In this document: in pieces, positions 25,901 through 33,314 of the stretch
How positions within the stretch are numbered: position 1 is the stretch's first letter
How the letters are laid out: every line of letters begins with the position of its first letter
Assembly (NCBI GenBank): GCA_964036295.1
Contig: OZ038468.1
Span: 2,848,501-2,912,500, forward strand
Origin: Plumapathes pennacea
Taxonomy: Eukaryota; Cnidaria; Anthozoa; Antipatharia; Myriopathidae
Direction of reading: 5' to 3'
DNA length: 64,000 nt
Notes under the pieces: model-generated
What the model was told of the DNA's origin: nothing
What the model saw: the letters and a program-made list of their open reading frames with translations, nothing else
Databases searched by the model: none
Made by a program: the position numbers and the translations under genes

Positions 25901-28900
25901 AAAGTATTCAGCTTTATATCACAGCCCTAAATTATACCACTAAAAATGGCAGTTTACTTTAGAGCAAGACATTCTCTAATAAAAGGTCTAATAAGGTTAA
26001 ATATTCCTCAATTAAAGGAAGATGATTTGAATGTCAGAATTTAGCAAGATTACAGCAATTACAATTGGCTAACACAAGTGTCCCACCCTTGTGATTTGCT
26101 ATAATATTATAATTAAGTCACACTTTATTCAGTGACTCAGTCAAACTGCAATTCTGTCAACTTGAAAAGTGATCACAACTAATGTTTTTAGAGAGTAGTT
26201 TCCAATGCAACTGATCATTTCAAAACCTTAGACAAACATACAGACTCTCACGTTACCACCCAAGATCTTAACTTCATTATATGGTGTTGATAATGATTGT
26301 AGAGAATAATACATGGCCACACTGAATTATGAAATTTAGCTTCAAGTATTCATCTCTACAAGTGAGAAAAGCAAACAAGTAAGATATCACGATGAACACA
26401 AGAAGATAAATTTCATATCTTCAAGCATCCATGTATTATTCTGTCTATTTCATAAACTCTGGTGTGATACAGAGATTTCCACCACTAAGAAAAGCAAAAA
26501 CATGCAAAAGCACTGCTTGCTAATATCAACACATGTAAAAAATATCATATTTTTACGTGTGTTCAGATATGACAGTTTGTACATTTTGTGATCATGCAAA
26601 AACAAAATACTGTCCACTAGTGATATTGCTCTATATAAAACATGGTGTTAACAACACCAGAACAAATTCTACAGAAAACCTGACTTTAGTCTTATCATGT
26701 GAAAGAAACTCTAACCTGAAATGTCAAAACAATGACATTGCATGCTAGGAAAAACCTATCTATCACTTCTTAGAACTTGGAAAAATCTGGTATTACATTA
26801 TTTTGATATCTATATAACAATTTTTATTTTTTATCTAATAACCAACTAATTTGCAATATTAACCTTGACTCAACCAAATCACCTTTCACCATCTGAGTTG
26901 TGACAGTGATTCTCCTAACCAACAAAGAACCGTACAAGCGACATTATGAGAATTTATCATTAGTAGTGTGTTTTAAGCATACAATTTATTGCTGTATTTA
27001 CTGTTAAGGACATAGAAGCTTAAAGGTCAAATTTCCCACAGTAACACAATGCCTCTTAATTTCTTGCTACATGTGCGTATGATGTTGTGAAAAACTTTGA
27101 ATGGTTTGGATTGAATTTAAAACATATAATGTAGGCATCAATTCCTGATGTTTAAAGTTCAAGATGCCAGCTTAAAACATTCCTCACAACACTCAACAAT
27201 AATTTGGGGTAATTCATAGCCCTATTTACAGTGTTTTTCAGCCTAGAATATCATTCACACATTGAAACTTCATGAAGTTTGCAAGGAAACATCAAGTATG
27301 TAGTACAATTTGTAAAGTCTGGACAATGTAATGTTATTTATCCAGGGATTGAACTTCAAGGTTGTCATATTGAATTAGTAAAATAATGACAATTCTTTTT
27401 GGAACAATGTATGGCAAATCATAAAGTAAAAATGTTCATCAACAGGTATCAGTGATTTCTGCACATTCAATTTAATTGTATCACCATTTTCCCTGACAAC
27501 CATACCAAGTTTAAAACACTTAGCTCACAAGAAACCTTAAACTCAGCCCCTGTGATAAAACATGAGCACAAATGCATAGAGGAAGTGTGTACAATGTACA
27601 GTGTACCATTGTATAGTAACAAATGAACACCTTCAAAATAAACAACAATGATTGAAGACAAAAGTAAGCTACTGTGTACTTACCTTGCCATCTAAAGAAC
27701 AGAAATTTGCAAGTTTTCTGGTACTCTATAGGAATGTCAATGCTAATGTCGTGAAAGAAGCAAGGCTTGCACGGACACTTGGAGGGTAGAGGGGGAAAGT
27801 TGTTTTCTCTGTAACCTACAAAACAAAAATGAAAATTCAGCAATACAGACCCAAAAATTCATACAGCATAGTACATGCATACGGTATGCTATGCACAGTG
27901 GCACACTTTATATGATATTACACGGTGGTGCAAAGACATGAATTTTATTTTCCATGGTGAAAACAATATTTTACGAATGAGTGCTGCACGAGTAAGTAAA
28001 ATAGTGTTTTTACCATGAAAAAATAAAATCCATATCTTCAAGCCACAGTGTAATTTCCCTTTTGTTATATAGACACGAGTGTTTTACAAGAAAATGCAAA
28101 AACAACCATACAAAAGCAGAAAATGATGCCATCAACATCCTCACCAGTGAGTATATGGAAAATATGCCACTCAGGTCCTGGATGTAGTTTCCTATTACAT
28201 AGACAAGAGTGTTTTACTGGAAAATACACTGTACGTAAAATCCATACAAAACTACATAAGGGACCTGAGTGGCGTATTTTCCATACCCTCACTAGTGAGG
28301 GTATTGATGGCATCATTTCTGCTTTTGTACAGTTGTTTGTGCATTTTATCATAAAACACTCCTGCCTATATAATAAAATAAAAATTACATGGTGGCTTGA
28401 AGATATGGATTATATTTATATTATTTTTACCACTCGAAATTATTAAATTTCATATTTTCACTCCACTGTGTAATACCCTTTATATATGTATTTTATTTAT
28501 TTTCCAGTAAAACACTCGTGTCTATATATAATAAAGATGTTTATGTCTACAAGTCTCATATATTCCCTTCTAATGCCTCTTGACTGTTCTCAAGTTTACT
28601 GTAATCATACGGTAAAGTACATGATTTTTTATACAGTCAAACAAGCAGATCTAAGATCCTGTAAATTGCTAAAGTGGTGCTTCTTGTTCGGGTACAGTAC
28701 AGATTTTTTTTCACACAATGCTCAATTTTACAGTGGAAAAGTTTTGCCCTATTAGCTTGCCAAAGTGTATACATGAACACTTCTCAAACTCCTATCCCAC
28801 AGACAAACTGCATAAAAGAGACAATAGCTGACGTTTTGAGCGCTAGCCCTTCATCATTCGCTCTGACGAAGGGCTAGCGCTCGAAACGTCAGCTATTGTC

Positions 28901-31900
28901 TCTTTTACGGCGTTCCATTACCCTCATCAACACCTAGTTGATACACCAGTTTGTCTTCTGCCACGCCGACGCAGTCAACCTAGTTCTCTTAAGAGCTGGT
29001 ATTACATTGTCCTATCCCACAGAAACTGCTACAAACAGTACCTCCAAGTTGCATCCTTTGTAGTTCCTGTTCTTTTTTCTGCAATTCTGCTGCCTTTCTC
29101 TCAAGTTCCTATTAAAAGCAATCACAGACTCATAGCATCCCTTTTTCCATACAACACAAAAAGTTCAAAATCACTGGGATATTTCTAGTACTACAAAAGC
29201 AACTTCATCAAATCTCTTTTCTGTAAAGATGGTTTACACAGTGGCCATTTTGGATGGCAGGCAAAACAAAATCTTTTTTCATAACAATAGCATTTCTTTT
29301 CCAGGGGAATCGAATTCTATTGTTCCTGCCATCTAACATGGCTGCTGTCCTAACCTCTATTATGTATGCAGTATACTGAACAGAAGTATGTATGAACTAC
29401 AGAACTGGTTATCATTACAAACTATACAGTACCTCTTGTCGCTTTCTGAGGTTCTCCTGTTCTTCTTCAACCTGAAGAAGAAAGCCAAAATTACATTGTA
29501 TGGAACAAGTACATAGTATACATGTAAATATACCATAAACCCCCAACCCTCTAAATACTAAAATATATTCAATAATTAGCCCCTCCCCTCCAACAAAGTC
29601 CATGGACTGCAGGCTTAACGTCCAATACACTCAAACCCTGCTATTTCAAAGTCCCACGGGACATGAAAAAAGTTCGAAACAGCAGGGGTTCAAAACAACC
29701 ATGCTAGTCAAACTAATCCAATACAACTATTTCAAGTTTGAAATGGCAGGGTTCTACACACTTCCGTGTGGCCATACTGTACAATTTCATAGATAGCCTG
29801 CGTAGCTGGCGGTCTTATTCGATGCAGTTGAACGGTGTTCACGGGCGCCATTTTGTACTGATGGCAGAAGGGAGACTGAGGTCAAGTGACAAAATTACGG
29901 GGCGGGGGAAAAGACCGCCTGCCAGAAGACTGTGGGTTTTCGATATCCGCCCACTTGTGACAGGCCAATCAGCAATGGGCTGTCAGTTGTCAAATTTGCT
30001 GACACCATCTGATACATGATATGTGTTTTTCACAGCAAACTTTCCATGGCGAGCTGATTTACGAAAATACTGTATACTAAAATTACGAATCCAAAACGAA
30101 AGACATCATAAGTCATTCGGGTCACATGAAGACGGATTTTGCTCCAGTCACATGGCTTCGGCAGCTCTTGCTTTTGTTCGTTTGTAAAATCACACCTTCG
30201 CCAACCCGCTGTGGTTTATCAAGGCCCGACTACAGCTCGACAACAGGGAACGCTTTACAACTCGTACGAGACTCTCACAAGAGCAAAGGAGTGAGAGCGT
30301 TTTATCGCGGACTTACGGCGTCATGCGTTGGAATATCGGAAACTGTCATCCACATCATAATCTACGAACACATCAAGGACGCTTTCTCGGCAAAGCAGTA
30401 CACCGACTGTGGCGTATTTGTAAAACAAACGCAAAACCGTTTCCAGTTAACCTGCCCGTTTAAATGCTCCTTGGCAAGCACGAACAAAGTAAAAATTAGG
30501 CTTTTTTCAAGGCCAACGGCAAAATGGCGGCAACATCCTTCCTAGACAACAAATCTTTTACGGCGGTTTCCTGTTCTTTTTTCAGGACGATCTCACGGTC
30601 GCAACCTCTTAGATTTAACTTTTTCAAAGCTTCTTCCACAAAATCCGCCATCTCTTGTGCGTTTCTCTCACGCCGCTCACTTGATTGACAGTTTATTATT
30701 CTCAGCCAATCAGAATACTGCGTGCACTGGTGCACGCAGCCAGTCGAAAACCCACAGTCTTCGGGCAGGCGGTCTTTTCCCCCGCCCCCACCCCCCTCCC
30801 CCCGCCCCGTAATTTTGTCACTTGACCTCAGTCTCCCTTCTGCCATCAGTACAAAATGGCGCCCGTGAACACCGTTCAACCGCATCGAGTGAGACCGCCA
30901 GCTACGCAGGCTATTTCATAGAGAAAATCAAGCTATTGCCTAAAAGTCACCTATTTTAACAGATAATAACTTGATACAAGAATTTGTCCCAAACAGCTTG
31001 CATAATAGCAAGCTATCAAATACTGTACATTGTACTGGACAAAAAATATCTAGTTTGAGCAAAACTTGGTGGGGTGGGGGGGGGGGGAATGGGGGGGGGG
31101 GGGGTGGTCGACAGAGAAAATACAGTACTAAGCTTCAACTCTTACCACATAAGGTGGGGGTGGCTGCTGATGGGGTTCCAATACAGCTGGCTGCTGAGGT
31201 GATGCTGCTTTGGGAGGTGGAAGCACCGGCGTAGTCGTTGGCTGCAAAAAAAGTCAGGCAAACCATTAGACCCCAAAACTGATCAGAGGCAAACTACTCA
31301 TGCACACTCAACTCTAAAATTATAAAGTTCAGAAAATGGTAGGTGATCTAAGTTGGGTTTCAAGCTCAGATTAGAAATTATCCTAACAATTAACACTCTT
31401 CCCAGTGCATACATCAGGCCAAGCCTTAGCATTTTTCTGTATGCCTTGAAAATCTGTTCTCGGTACATACATTCCATTTATCTTCCCCTCATGTGAAGAG
31501 TACACTGTCAGAGTACAGTAAAATATAAATTGTATTTTTTTATTTTTTTGCAAATTCTAACTGCTCTGGCCTTTATCAGTTGGGAAATGTCATGACTAAA
31601 CTAAGAAATATCGAACTACAAACCACAAAGAGCATTTTTTTTTATGTCACTGGATAAACACTGTTCACAAATTCAGAAAGTGAGCACATACAGTATACTA
31701 TAATATAACATTACTATTGCTTCCAAATTACATTAGCTCTGACACAGCCCTTACAAAAATCACCAGATGGTCAAAATGTCCTGCTCTCTTTGACCTGATG
31801 TGTCACCTGGTCTAAACTGTACTTTAACTCCCAGTATCAAAATGCAGATTCTCCTAACCTCCTTATATGGGAATATACTAGTTATGTAGTGAGAATTTAT

Positions 31901-33314
31901 AGCTTTATCAGCTACCATCTGAGCAAGGTATCGAAAGCCAAGTTCTCCTTACTATATGATATATTTTTGGTGAGAAACTGAAGGAGAAAACCAAAGGGTT
32001 TTTTTGATGCCAAATATTTTTTCTGAAATATGTTTCCAAAACTTACTATTTATCAGCCACCTGCCCTGATATTTCAATGCAAAACGAGATGATTAATGGA
32101 GAAAAATGTATCCTGTATAAACATGAACTGTACTTAATAAAGTTACAAACAGGTCCCCACGTAATCACAATGTACAGCAAGAGTTGATTTTACACGCATT
32201 TTGACAGTAATATTAATGCATGAATACAAGTTTTGACCACATTAACTCAGACCCAACATTAAAATCAGTCAGTTTGGATGTTTTAAAGTCCCGAGCCTTA
32301 CCGTACATACATAATGTACATAGACCCATAAATGTAAACATTGTATGCTGTGCAGCATACATGTACATGTGCTGTACAGTTCACAAAACAGGCTACTTCA
32401 AGTAAATTAAATATTTAACAGCTTGAAATTGGACAATTTCCACATGCCAAACAATTTAAAAATGCTTTTCATAAGCTAAATAATTATACTACAGTACATA
32501 CAGCAAAGACAAAAACATTTACTATCACTTCAGCGCAACTATGTAAACTATACAGAAAGTGAAAGGAAGAACATTGCTGATTAAGACTAGAATGTAGTTT
32601 TTGTTTTACTTAAAAGTAAGCCAATGATAAATTCATCAATCTGAAAGTGTATATGACAAATGATTTGAATATGTGACGTACGCCCGTACGCATACACTTC
32701 ATATGTAAAGACACAAAAATAATTCTGAGGTCATTGTGAACTCTTGCAGAAAAACTTGCATCGGGAAAAAAAAAACTAAGATATTAAAATAATAGACAAA
32801 TTTTGTCTTAGCTTTACACCTCCACTAATCGTGTTGATCTTATTAAATTATTCTTCATTTTGAACAAGAAATACAAGGTAATCATTATTATTGGACCTAC
32901 ATGTAAATTTCACTATGAATCTTGCACTTACACTATTTTCAATTCAACTGCACTATTTTAGAATCAAAAGCAAAATATCTAAAGCATGAACACCCAACGT
33001 TCAAACTACTCCTAATAAACGAACACAAATATATATAAAATAAGGAAAGTGCGAACCTGTTTCTCCTTACTCGGGTCCTTCGCCACATTTTGGTCGGCAA
33101 AAGGGTTGAAATCTTCCAAGCCTCGAGCAGCACTAGTTGTCATAGAGGTTACCGAAGGATCCTAAGCCGAAAGTACAAAGAATGTAAATACAGTCCTTTT
33201 GTAATTTCTGTCTTGTACGATGTCGAACTTGAAGGTGTCGAAAACAAGCATTTCTCTTACCGCGAAAGGGTTTTCGGACTCCCCTGAGAAGGGGTTGTTC
33301 TCGTAGTTCGACAT
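2177..33314 (-). CDS. SCAMP: SCAMP-A: secretory carrier-associated membrane protein, 10 exons, composite gene
   Basis: Four-pass membrane protein of post-Golgi and recycling vesicles. Coding exons in transcript order: 33261-33314, 33057-33161, 31146-31241, 29433-29471, 29042-29108, 27684-27815, 6193-6361, 4581-4682, 3631-3748, 2177-2284. All junctions have GT/AG and phases agree, giving 990 nt and 329 residues (family about 340). NPF motifs (EH-domain ligands) are at residues 7-9, 15-17 and 37-39. A proline-rich exon 3 is followed by a charged coiled coil (about 86-120), then the conserved cytosolic NFPPLP / PCFFHDISIDIP segment, TM1-TM2 in exon 7, the family E-peptide as CWYRPVYNALKND, TM3 in exon 8 and TM4 in exon 9. 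The C-terminus keeps INRIYRVAGASFVKAQ but then ends abruptly in QNLATM, unlike SCAMP-B. Intron 6 spans about 21 kb and contains redundant exon copies and two Gypsy elements inserted in the same orientation as the gene. Family identity is very sure; use of these exons as one transcript is inference. Confidence 0.82.
2518..2582. repeat. (GT)n microsatellite
   Basis: A GT run with two interruptions. The copy-B counterpart is 36565-36614, of different length. Confidence 0.95.
2803..3004. mobile_element. MULE-type MITE with 9-bp target duplication
   Basis: Termini TAGCCTGCGTAGCTGGCGG and its reverse complement, flanked by CCTTTTCCT on both sides (2794-2802 and 3005-3013), an exact 9-bp duplication. 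It shares termini with the gene-carrying element 29794-30913 and is also present at 36835-37062 in copy B. A 9-bp duplication is characteristic of Mutator-like transposons. Confidence 0.85.
3071..3412. repeat. Foldback element with perfect palindrome, copy A only
   Basis: The core at about 3270-3405 is a near-perfect inverted repeat of GGATTTTATTTTCGAGTGG, folding around GCGAAGCGC. The left portion carries TATATAGACACGAGTG. The element is missing at the matching point of copy B (about 37165). Related pieces lie at 11280-11600, 27910-28480 and 39530-39800. Confidence 0.75.
5133..5590. repeat. Inverted-end repeat with G-run terminus
   Basis: A 15-base G run then TACTCC; CGGGGAGGCTCCGCCC at about 5169 is mirrored by GGGCGGAGCCTCCCC at about 5536. 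The interior is built from degenerate TATTTTAAAGGGT and GGTATAAAAAAGGGT units. No ORF of interest. Lies in a segment missing from copy B. Confidence 0.65.
5756..5916 (-). pseudogene. Diverged duplicate of SCAMP exon 7 lacking an acceptor
   Basis: The minus strand has an open frame matching exon 7 along its length: VVFLNFPSAMALL, then FGLSILYLFANVPL, ending LLIK before a good donor (GTAAGT) in the same phase 2 as the true exon. The E-peptide WYRP is replaced by WVGTELLIK. Where the real exon has CTTTCAG, this copy reads CTTTGTG, so no AG acceptor is visible. The nearest upstream AG would put an in-frame stop at the exon start. It is a relic or a non-canonical alternative exon, and it is absent from copy B. 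Confidence 0.6.
6659..6828 (-). repeat. Gypsy-1 LTR (3' LTR of the element)
   Basis: 170 bp starting TGTATCG and ending CGTCACA. Its last 120 bases recur almost exactly at 10429-10548. Confidence 0.88.
6959..6986. repeat. Poly-G run
   Basis: Twenty-eight consecutive G. Other long G runs lie at 16917-16939, 31064-31104, 36900-36922 and 41281-41296. Confidence 0.95.
6991..8352 (-). pseudogene. Gypsy-1 integrase
   Basis: About 450 codons open. An H2C2 zinc-binding domain (LHESHIRIEGT and CPICNRYC) is followed by the DDE core: GVDLFEL, VVSDNGPPFG and NGRVENAIK. The C-terminal part includes the GPY/F-like RRNRRHLRSTSEY segment. The frame stops beside a 28-base G run (6959-6986). The domain itself looks intact, although the element as a whole is dead. 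Confidence 0.88.
8294..8624 (-). pseudogene. Gypsy-1 RNase H remnant
   Basis: Readable as APVLAYYDVKKPVTIQ joined straight to AIVFACEKFNHYIYARK and then AVESDHKPLETIF. Compared with Gypsy-2, about 44 residues are missing between these parts, removing the first catalytic Asp and the Glu of RNase H. A frame change precedes the integrase ORF. Confidence 0.8.
8625..9758 (-). pseudogene. Gypsy-1 protease tail and reverse transcriptase
   Basis: An RT frame of about 377 codons: the TKIRVCLDPRDLNKAI block, FGRYRWKRMPFGINSAPEVW, and the catalytic VIADDFVVVG box (the family YxDD). It then reaches YLGMVNYLAKFLPRLS and frame-shifts, so the RT-RNase H connection is lost. Role: cDNA synthesis, presumably inactive here. 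Confidence 0.88.
9803..10438 (-). pseudogene. Gypsy-1 Gag C-terminus and protease start
   Basis: It encodes the end of Gag with two zinc knuckles (CKYCGRDHEQRNC and CRNCNATNHFAAKC) and the aspartic protease active site LMDTGAECN. About 180 N-terminal Gag residues present in Gypsy-2 are missing; the apparent start codon lies next to the LTR and is an artefact. The frame ends early in the protease, before the RT ORF begins at 9758. Confidence 0.85.
10429..10548 (-). repeat. Gypsy-1 truncated 5' LTR
   Basis: Matches 6713-6828 of the other LTR. The end that should adjoin the primer-binding site is deleted and fused to Gag. Confidence 0.85.
10732..10905. repeat. CTTTCACTCCCAAG repeat copy in SCAMP-A intron
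   Basis: Starts CTTTCACTCCCAAGTTC and continues through AAAATGCAGATTCTCC. Related repeats occur near 31835, 41905, 51689-51896 and 53258-53400. No coding capacity. Confidence 0.55.
11036..11167 (-). pseudogene. Second, intact copy of SCAMP exon 6
   Basis: It is 132 nt, phase 1 to 1, with acceptor TAG and donor GTAAG. It encodes GYRENNFPPLP, then KPCFFHDISIDIP, ending FFRWK. It has the same length and phase as 27684-27815, whose last residues read FFRWQ. The reading frame is intact, so it could serve as a mutually exclusive alternative to the 27.7-kb exon, being about 16 kb closer to exon 7. It is labelled pseudogene only because its companion exons 3-5 are damaged. Confidence 0.6.
11882..11951 (-). 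pseudogene. Truncated SCAMP exon 5 copy
   Basis: On the minus strand the coiled-coil exon is recognisable as LQGKEQELQRMQFG with its phase-1 donor GTACAA. The first third of the exon (the ELER-AAE part seen in 29042-29108 and 40275-40341) is gone and the intron runs straight into it. This argues that the 11-17 kb exon set is decaying. Limits are approximate. Confidence 0.65.
12142..12255 (-). repeat. Gypsy-2 3' LTR, truncated
   Basis: Shares TTTTACATCTCGAGGTACG through CACGTTACA with 16511-16622 and lacks the first 25-30 bases. Confidence 0.85.
12256..12410. other. Gypsy-2 3' untranslated segment
   Basis: AT-rich stretch between the 3' LTR and the end of the integrase frames. A polypurine tract is not evident. 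Confidence 0.5.
12411..12749 (-). pseudogene. Gypsy-2 integrase C-terminal tail
   Basis: A frame displaced from the main integrase ORF. It begins RSYIVESAGRFYRRNRKYL, homologous to the Gypsy-1 SYLVNVNGRTYRRNRRHL, then a Pro-rich tail ending RKPARFRDFVCLND. A small deletion near 12750 put it out of frame. Confidence 0.8.
12569..14221 (-). pseudogene. Gypsy-2 RNase H and integrase
   Basis: 550 codons. RNase H residues are present (TIQADASQNDLGFALLQ, QIEKEMLAIV, IESDHKPLV). The integrase zinc domain reads HSSHLGIEGS and CSICNALKPEQC. In the DDE core the first Asp (ACDLLEH) and the Glu (NGKAENSVNK) remain, but the second catalytic position reads VVSNNGPQF, so Asp is replaced by Asn. The last 60 codons are out-of-frame readthrough. 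Confidence 0.88.
14262..16457 (-). pseudogene. Gypsy-2 Gag-protease-RT polyprotein
   Basis: 731 codons starting MAQANVAKPPDSLNLQ. The Gag N-domain is followed by two zinc knuckles (CKFCGSKH-type, then CHNCGKVGHFAKVC). The protease site reads FQMDMGSSCN: the catalytic triad D-T/S-G has become D-M-G. RT has IRICLDPRDLNAAIKRSHYP, FGRYRWLRMPFGIKSAPEVW and VIADDFLVCG. After YLAKFLPRL a one-base change near 14334 shifts the frame away from RNase H. Confidence 0.9.
16483..16622 (-). repeat. Gypsy-2 intact 5' LTR
   Basis: 140 bp, TGTAACG to CGTTACA. Next to it at 16482 and downward is the putative tRNA-Leu primer-binding site. Confidence 0.9.
16985..17035 (-). pseudogene. Redundant SCAMP exon 3 copy inside intron 6 of SCAMP-A
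   Basis: It reads PTTTPMLPPPEAASPFV (17 codons) with acceptor TGCAG and donor GTAAG, phase 0 on both sides. It is the same exon as 31146-31241, less an internal 45-nt stretch. No exon 4 copy follows it: the paralogous block in copy B that holds exon 4 (40688-40726) is missing here, apparently deleted together with the outer end of the Gypsy LTR at about 12142. Including this exon would keep frame, so it could be used, but it more likely is a leftover of the tandem duplication. Confidence 0.7.
17146..18060. repeat. 0.9-kb block, first copy of a local duplication
   Basis: Recurs at 19232-20150, and its second half (17660-18060) recurs at 42180-42560. Shared stretches include GCCACAGAAAGTTTCGTCGG and CTCAAAGCTTCCGCGGTGAA. 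Short ORFs in it are not conserved between copies, so it is taken as non-coding. Confidence 0.8.
18082..18285 (-). pseudogene. Fragment of a non-LTR retrotransposon ORF2
   Basis: 67 codons. The stretch NPEAAYNNFNAKLMKAYEER followed by CLPPVNIK has the pattern of the endonuclease-RT linker of Jockey/RTE-type elements (a Y-F residue series, then a conserved C-x-P segment). No flanking RT domain is found. Confidence 0.45.
18286..19231. other. Non-coding stretch with GGTCCGTA palindromes
   Basis: Two tandem copies of an ACCGGTCCATA-CTGTACGGACCG palindrome lie at about 18317-18420. The rest, to 19231, shows no coding potential. The palindrome recurs at about 43868-43955. Confidence 0.55.
19232..20150. 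repeat. 0.9-kb block, second copy
   Basis: Colinear with 17146-18060, with a T homopolymer (about 19398-19427) inserted and small indels. Directly followed by A-rich DNA and the tandem array. Confidence 0.8.
20244..23988. repeat. Three tandem repeat units of about 1.2-1.35 kb
   Basis: Units start at 20244, 21424 and 22769 with CGCAACCGCTAGCAAA; lengths are 1180, 1345 and about 1220. Unit 2 carries a private segment of about 150 bp (21912-22062). Each unit has an A-rich purine run near its start, of different length. Each ends with a minus-strand ORF (21136-21531, 22481-22876, 23702-24016) containing a duplicated KAFRRL motif. The ORF matches no family I know. Units are very similar, so the array is recent. 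Confidence 0.9.
24126..24350 (-). pseudogene. BED/CGGBP-like zinc-finger fragment, inverted relative to 44355-44588
   Basis: The minus strand reads TSKAKHHGTFPRWQLHV, then SGSEMFCASCG and FEFAYV, followed out of frame by DHIK. A C-x2-C followed by a DHIK-type helix resembles the BED/CGGBP1 fingers of hAT-derived proteins. The plus-side flank (GAAAATCTCAGTTTATC) resembles the 5' flank of SCAMP-A at 33356. Identity is tentative. Confidence 0.4.
24351..27683. other. SCAMP-A intron 6, upstream part, no gene seen
   Basis: AT-rich; ORFs are short and lack domain motifs. The segment 26840-26960 repeats the TTTGCAATATT / CAACCAAATCA sequence found at 1090-1200 and 34690-34800. Confidence 0.55.
27910..28480. 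repeat. Cluster of foldback repeats in intron 5 of SCAMP-A
   Basis: Several inverted copies of the ATAGACACGAGTGTTTTAC and GAAGATATGGATT... arms found also at 3071-3412. No coding content. Confidence 0.65.
28803..29009. mobile_element. 207-bp insertion with hairpin and 13-bp target duplication
   Basis: TCCTATCCCACAG flanks it on both sides (28790-28802 and 29010-29022). The equivalent places in the other SCAMP copies have a single copy of this motif. One end is a hairpin of about 100 bp with arms containing GAAGGGCTAGCGCTC. The long direct duplication suggests retrotransposition; no A tail is seen. Confidence 0.75.
30200..30405 (+). pseudogene. Captured SLC25A33/36-like mitochondrial carrier fragment
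   Basis: One frame reads KARLQLDN, the next continues NALQLVRDSHKSKGVRAFYRG, then LTASCVGISETVIHIIIYEH and IKDAF. FYRGL-AS--GISETVI is the signature of the pyrimidine-nucleotide carriers SLC25A33/36. A frameshift near 30245 separates the two parts and the rest of the carrier is absent. It lies inside the 29794-30913 element, so it is a transposed copy, not a gene. Confidence 0.75.
30455..30651 (-). pseudogene. Captured N-terminus of a RecQ-like helicase
   Basis: Starts with ATG at 30651: MADFVEEALKKLNL, then KKEQETAVKDLLSRKDVAAILP. At the Walker A position the frame slips: ILP is followed by LALKKA, while another frame resumes SLIFTLFVLAKEHLNGQ. The order (Q-motif-like KEQ, then ILP, then SLIF) matches RecQ-family helicases. 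It is broken exactly at the ATP-binding loop. It is carried by the 29794-30913 element. Confidence 0.65.
31242..33056. other. SCAMP-A intron 2
   Basis: AT-rich, no coding region recognised. Includes a repeat copy near 31800-31960 shared with 41860-42030. Confidence 0.6.

Larger units (their letters stand above)
29794..30913. mobile_element. Pack-MULE-like gene-capturing element, 1120 bp
   Basis: Long inverted ends (29794-29941 and 30744-30913) start with TAGCCTGCGTAGCTGGCGG. The perfect 9-bp target duplication TTTCATAGA (29785-29793 and 30914-30922) is single at the empty paralogous sites near 16734 and 41088. The 800-bp interior holds a mitochondrial-carrier fragment on the plus strand and a RecQ-like helicase fragment on the minus strand. 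No transposase is present. Termini match the MITEs at 2803 and 36835. Long inverted ends plus a 9-bp duplication fit a Mutator-like element; captured host gene pieces make it Pack-type. Confidence 0.85.
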
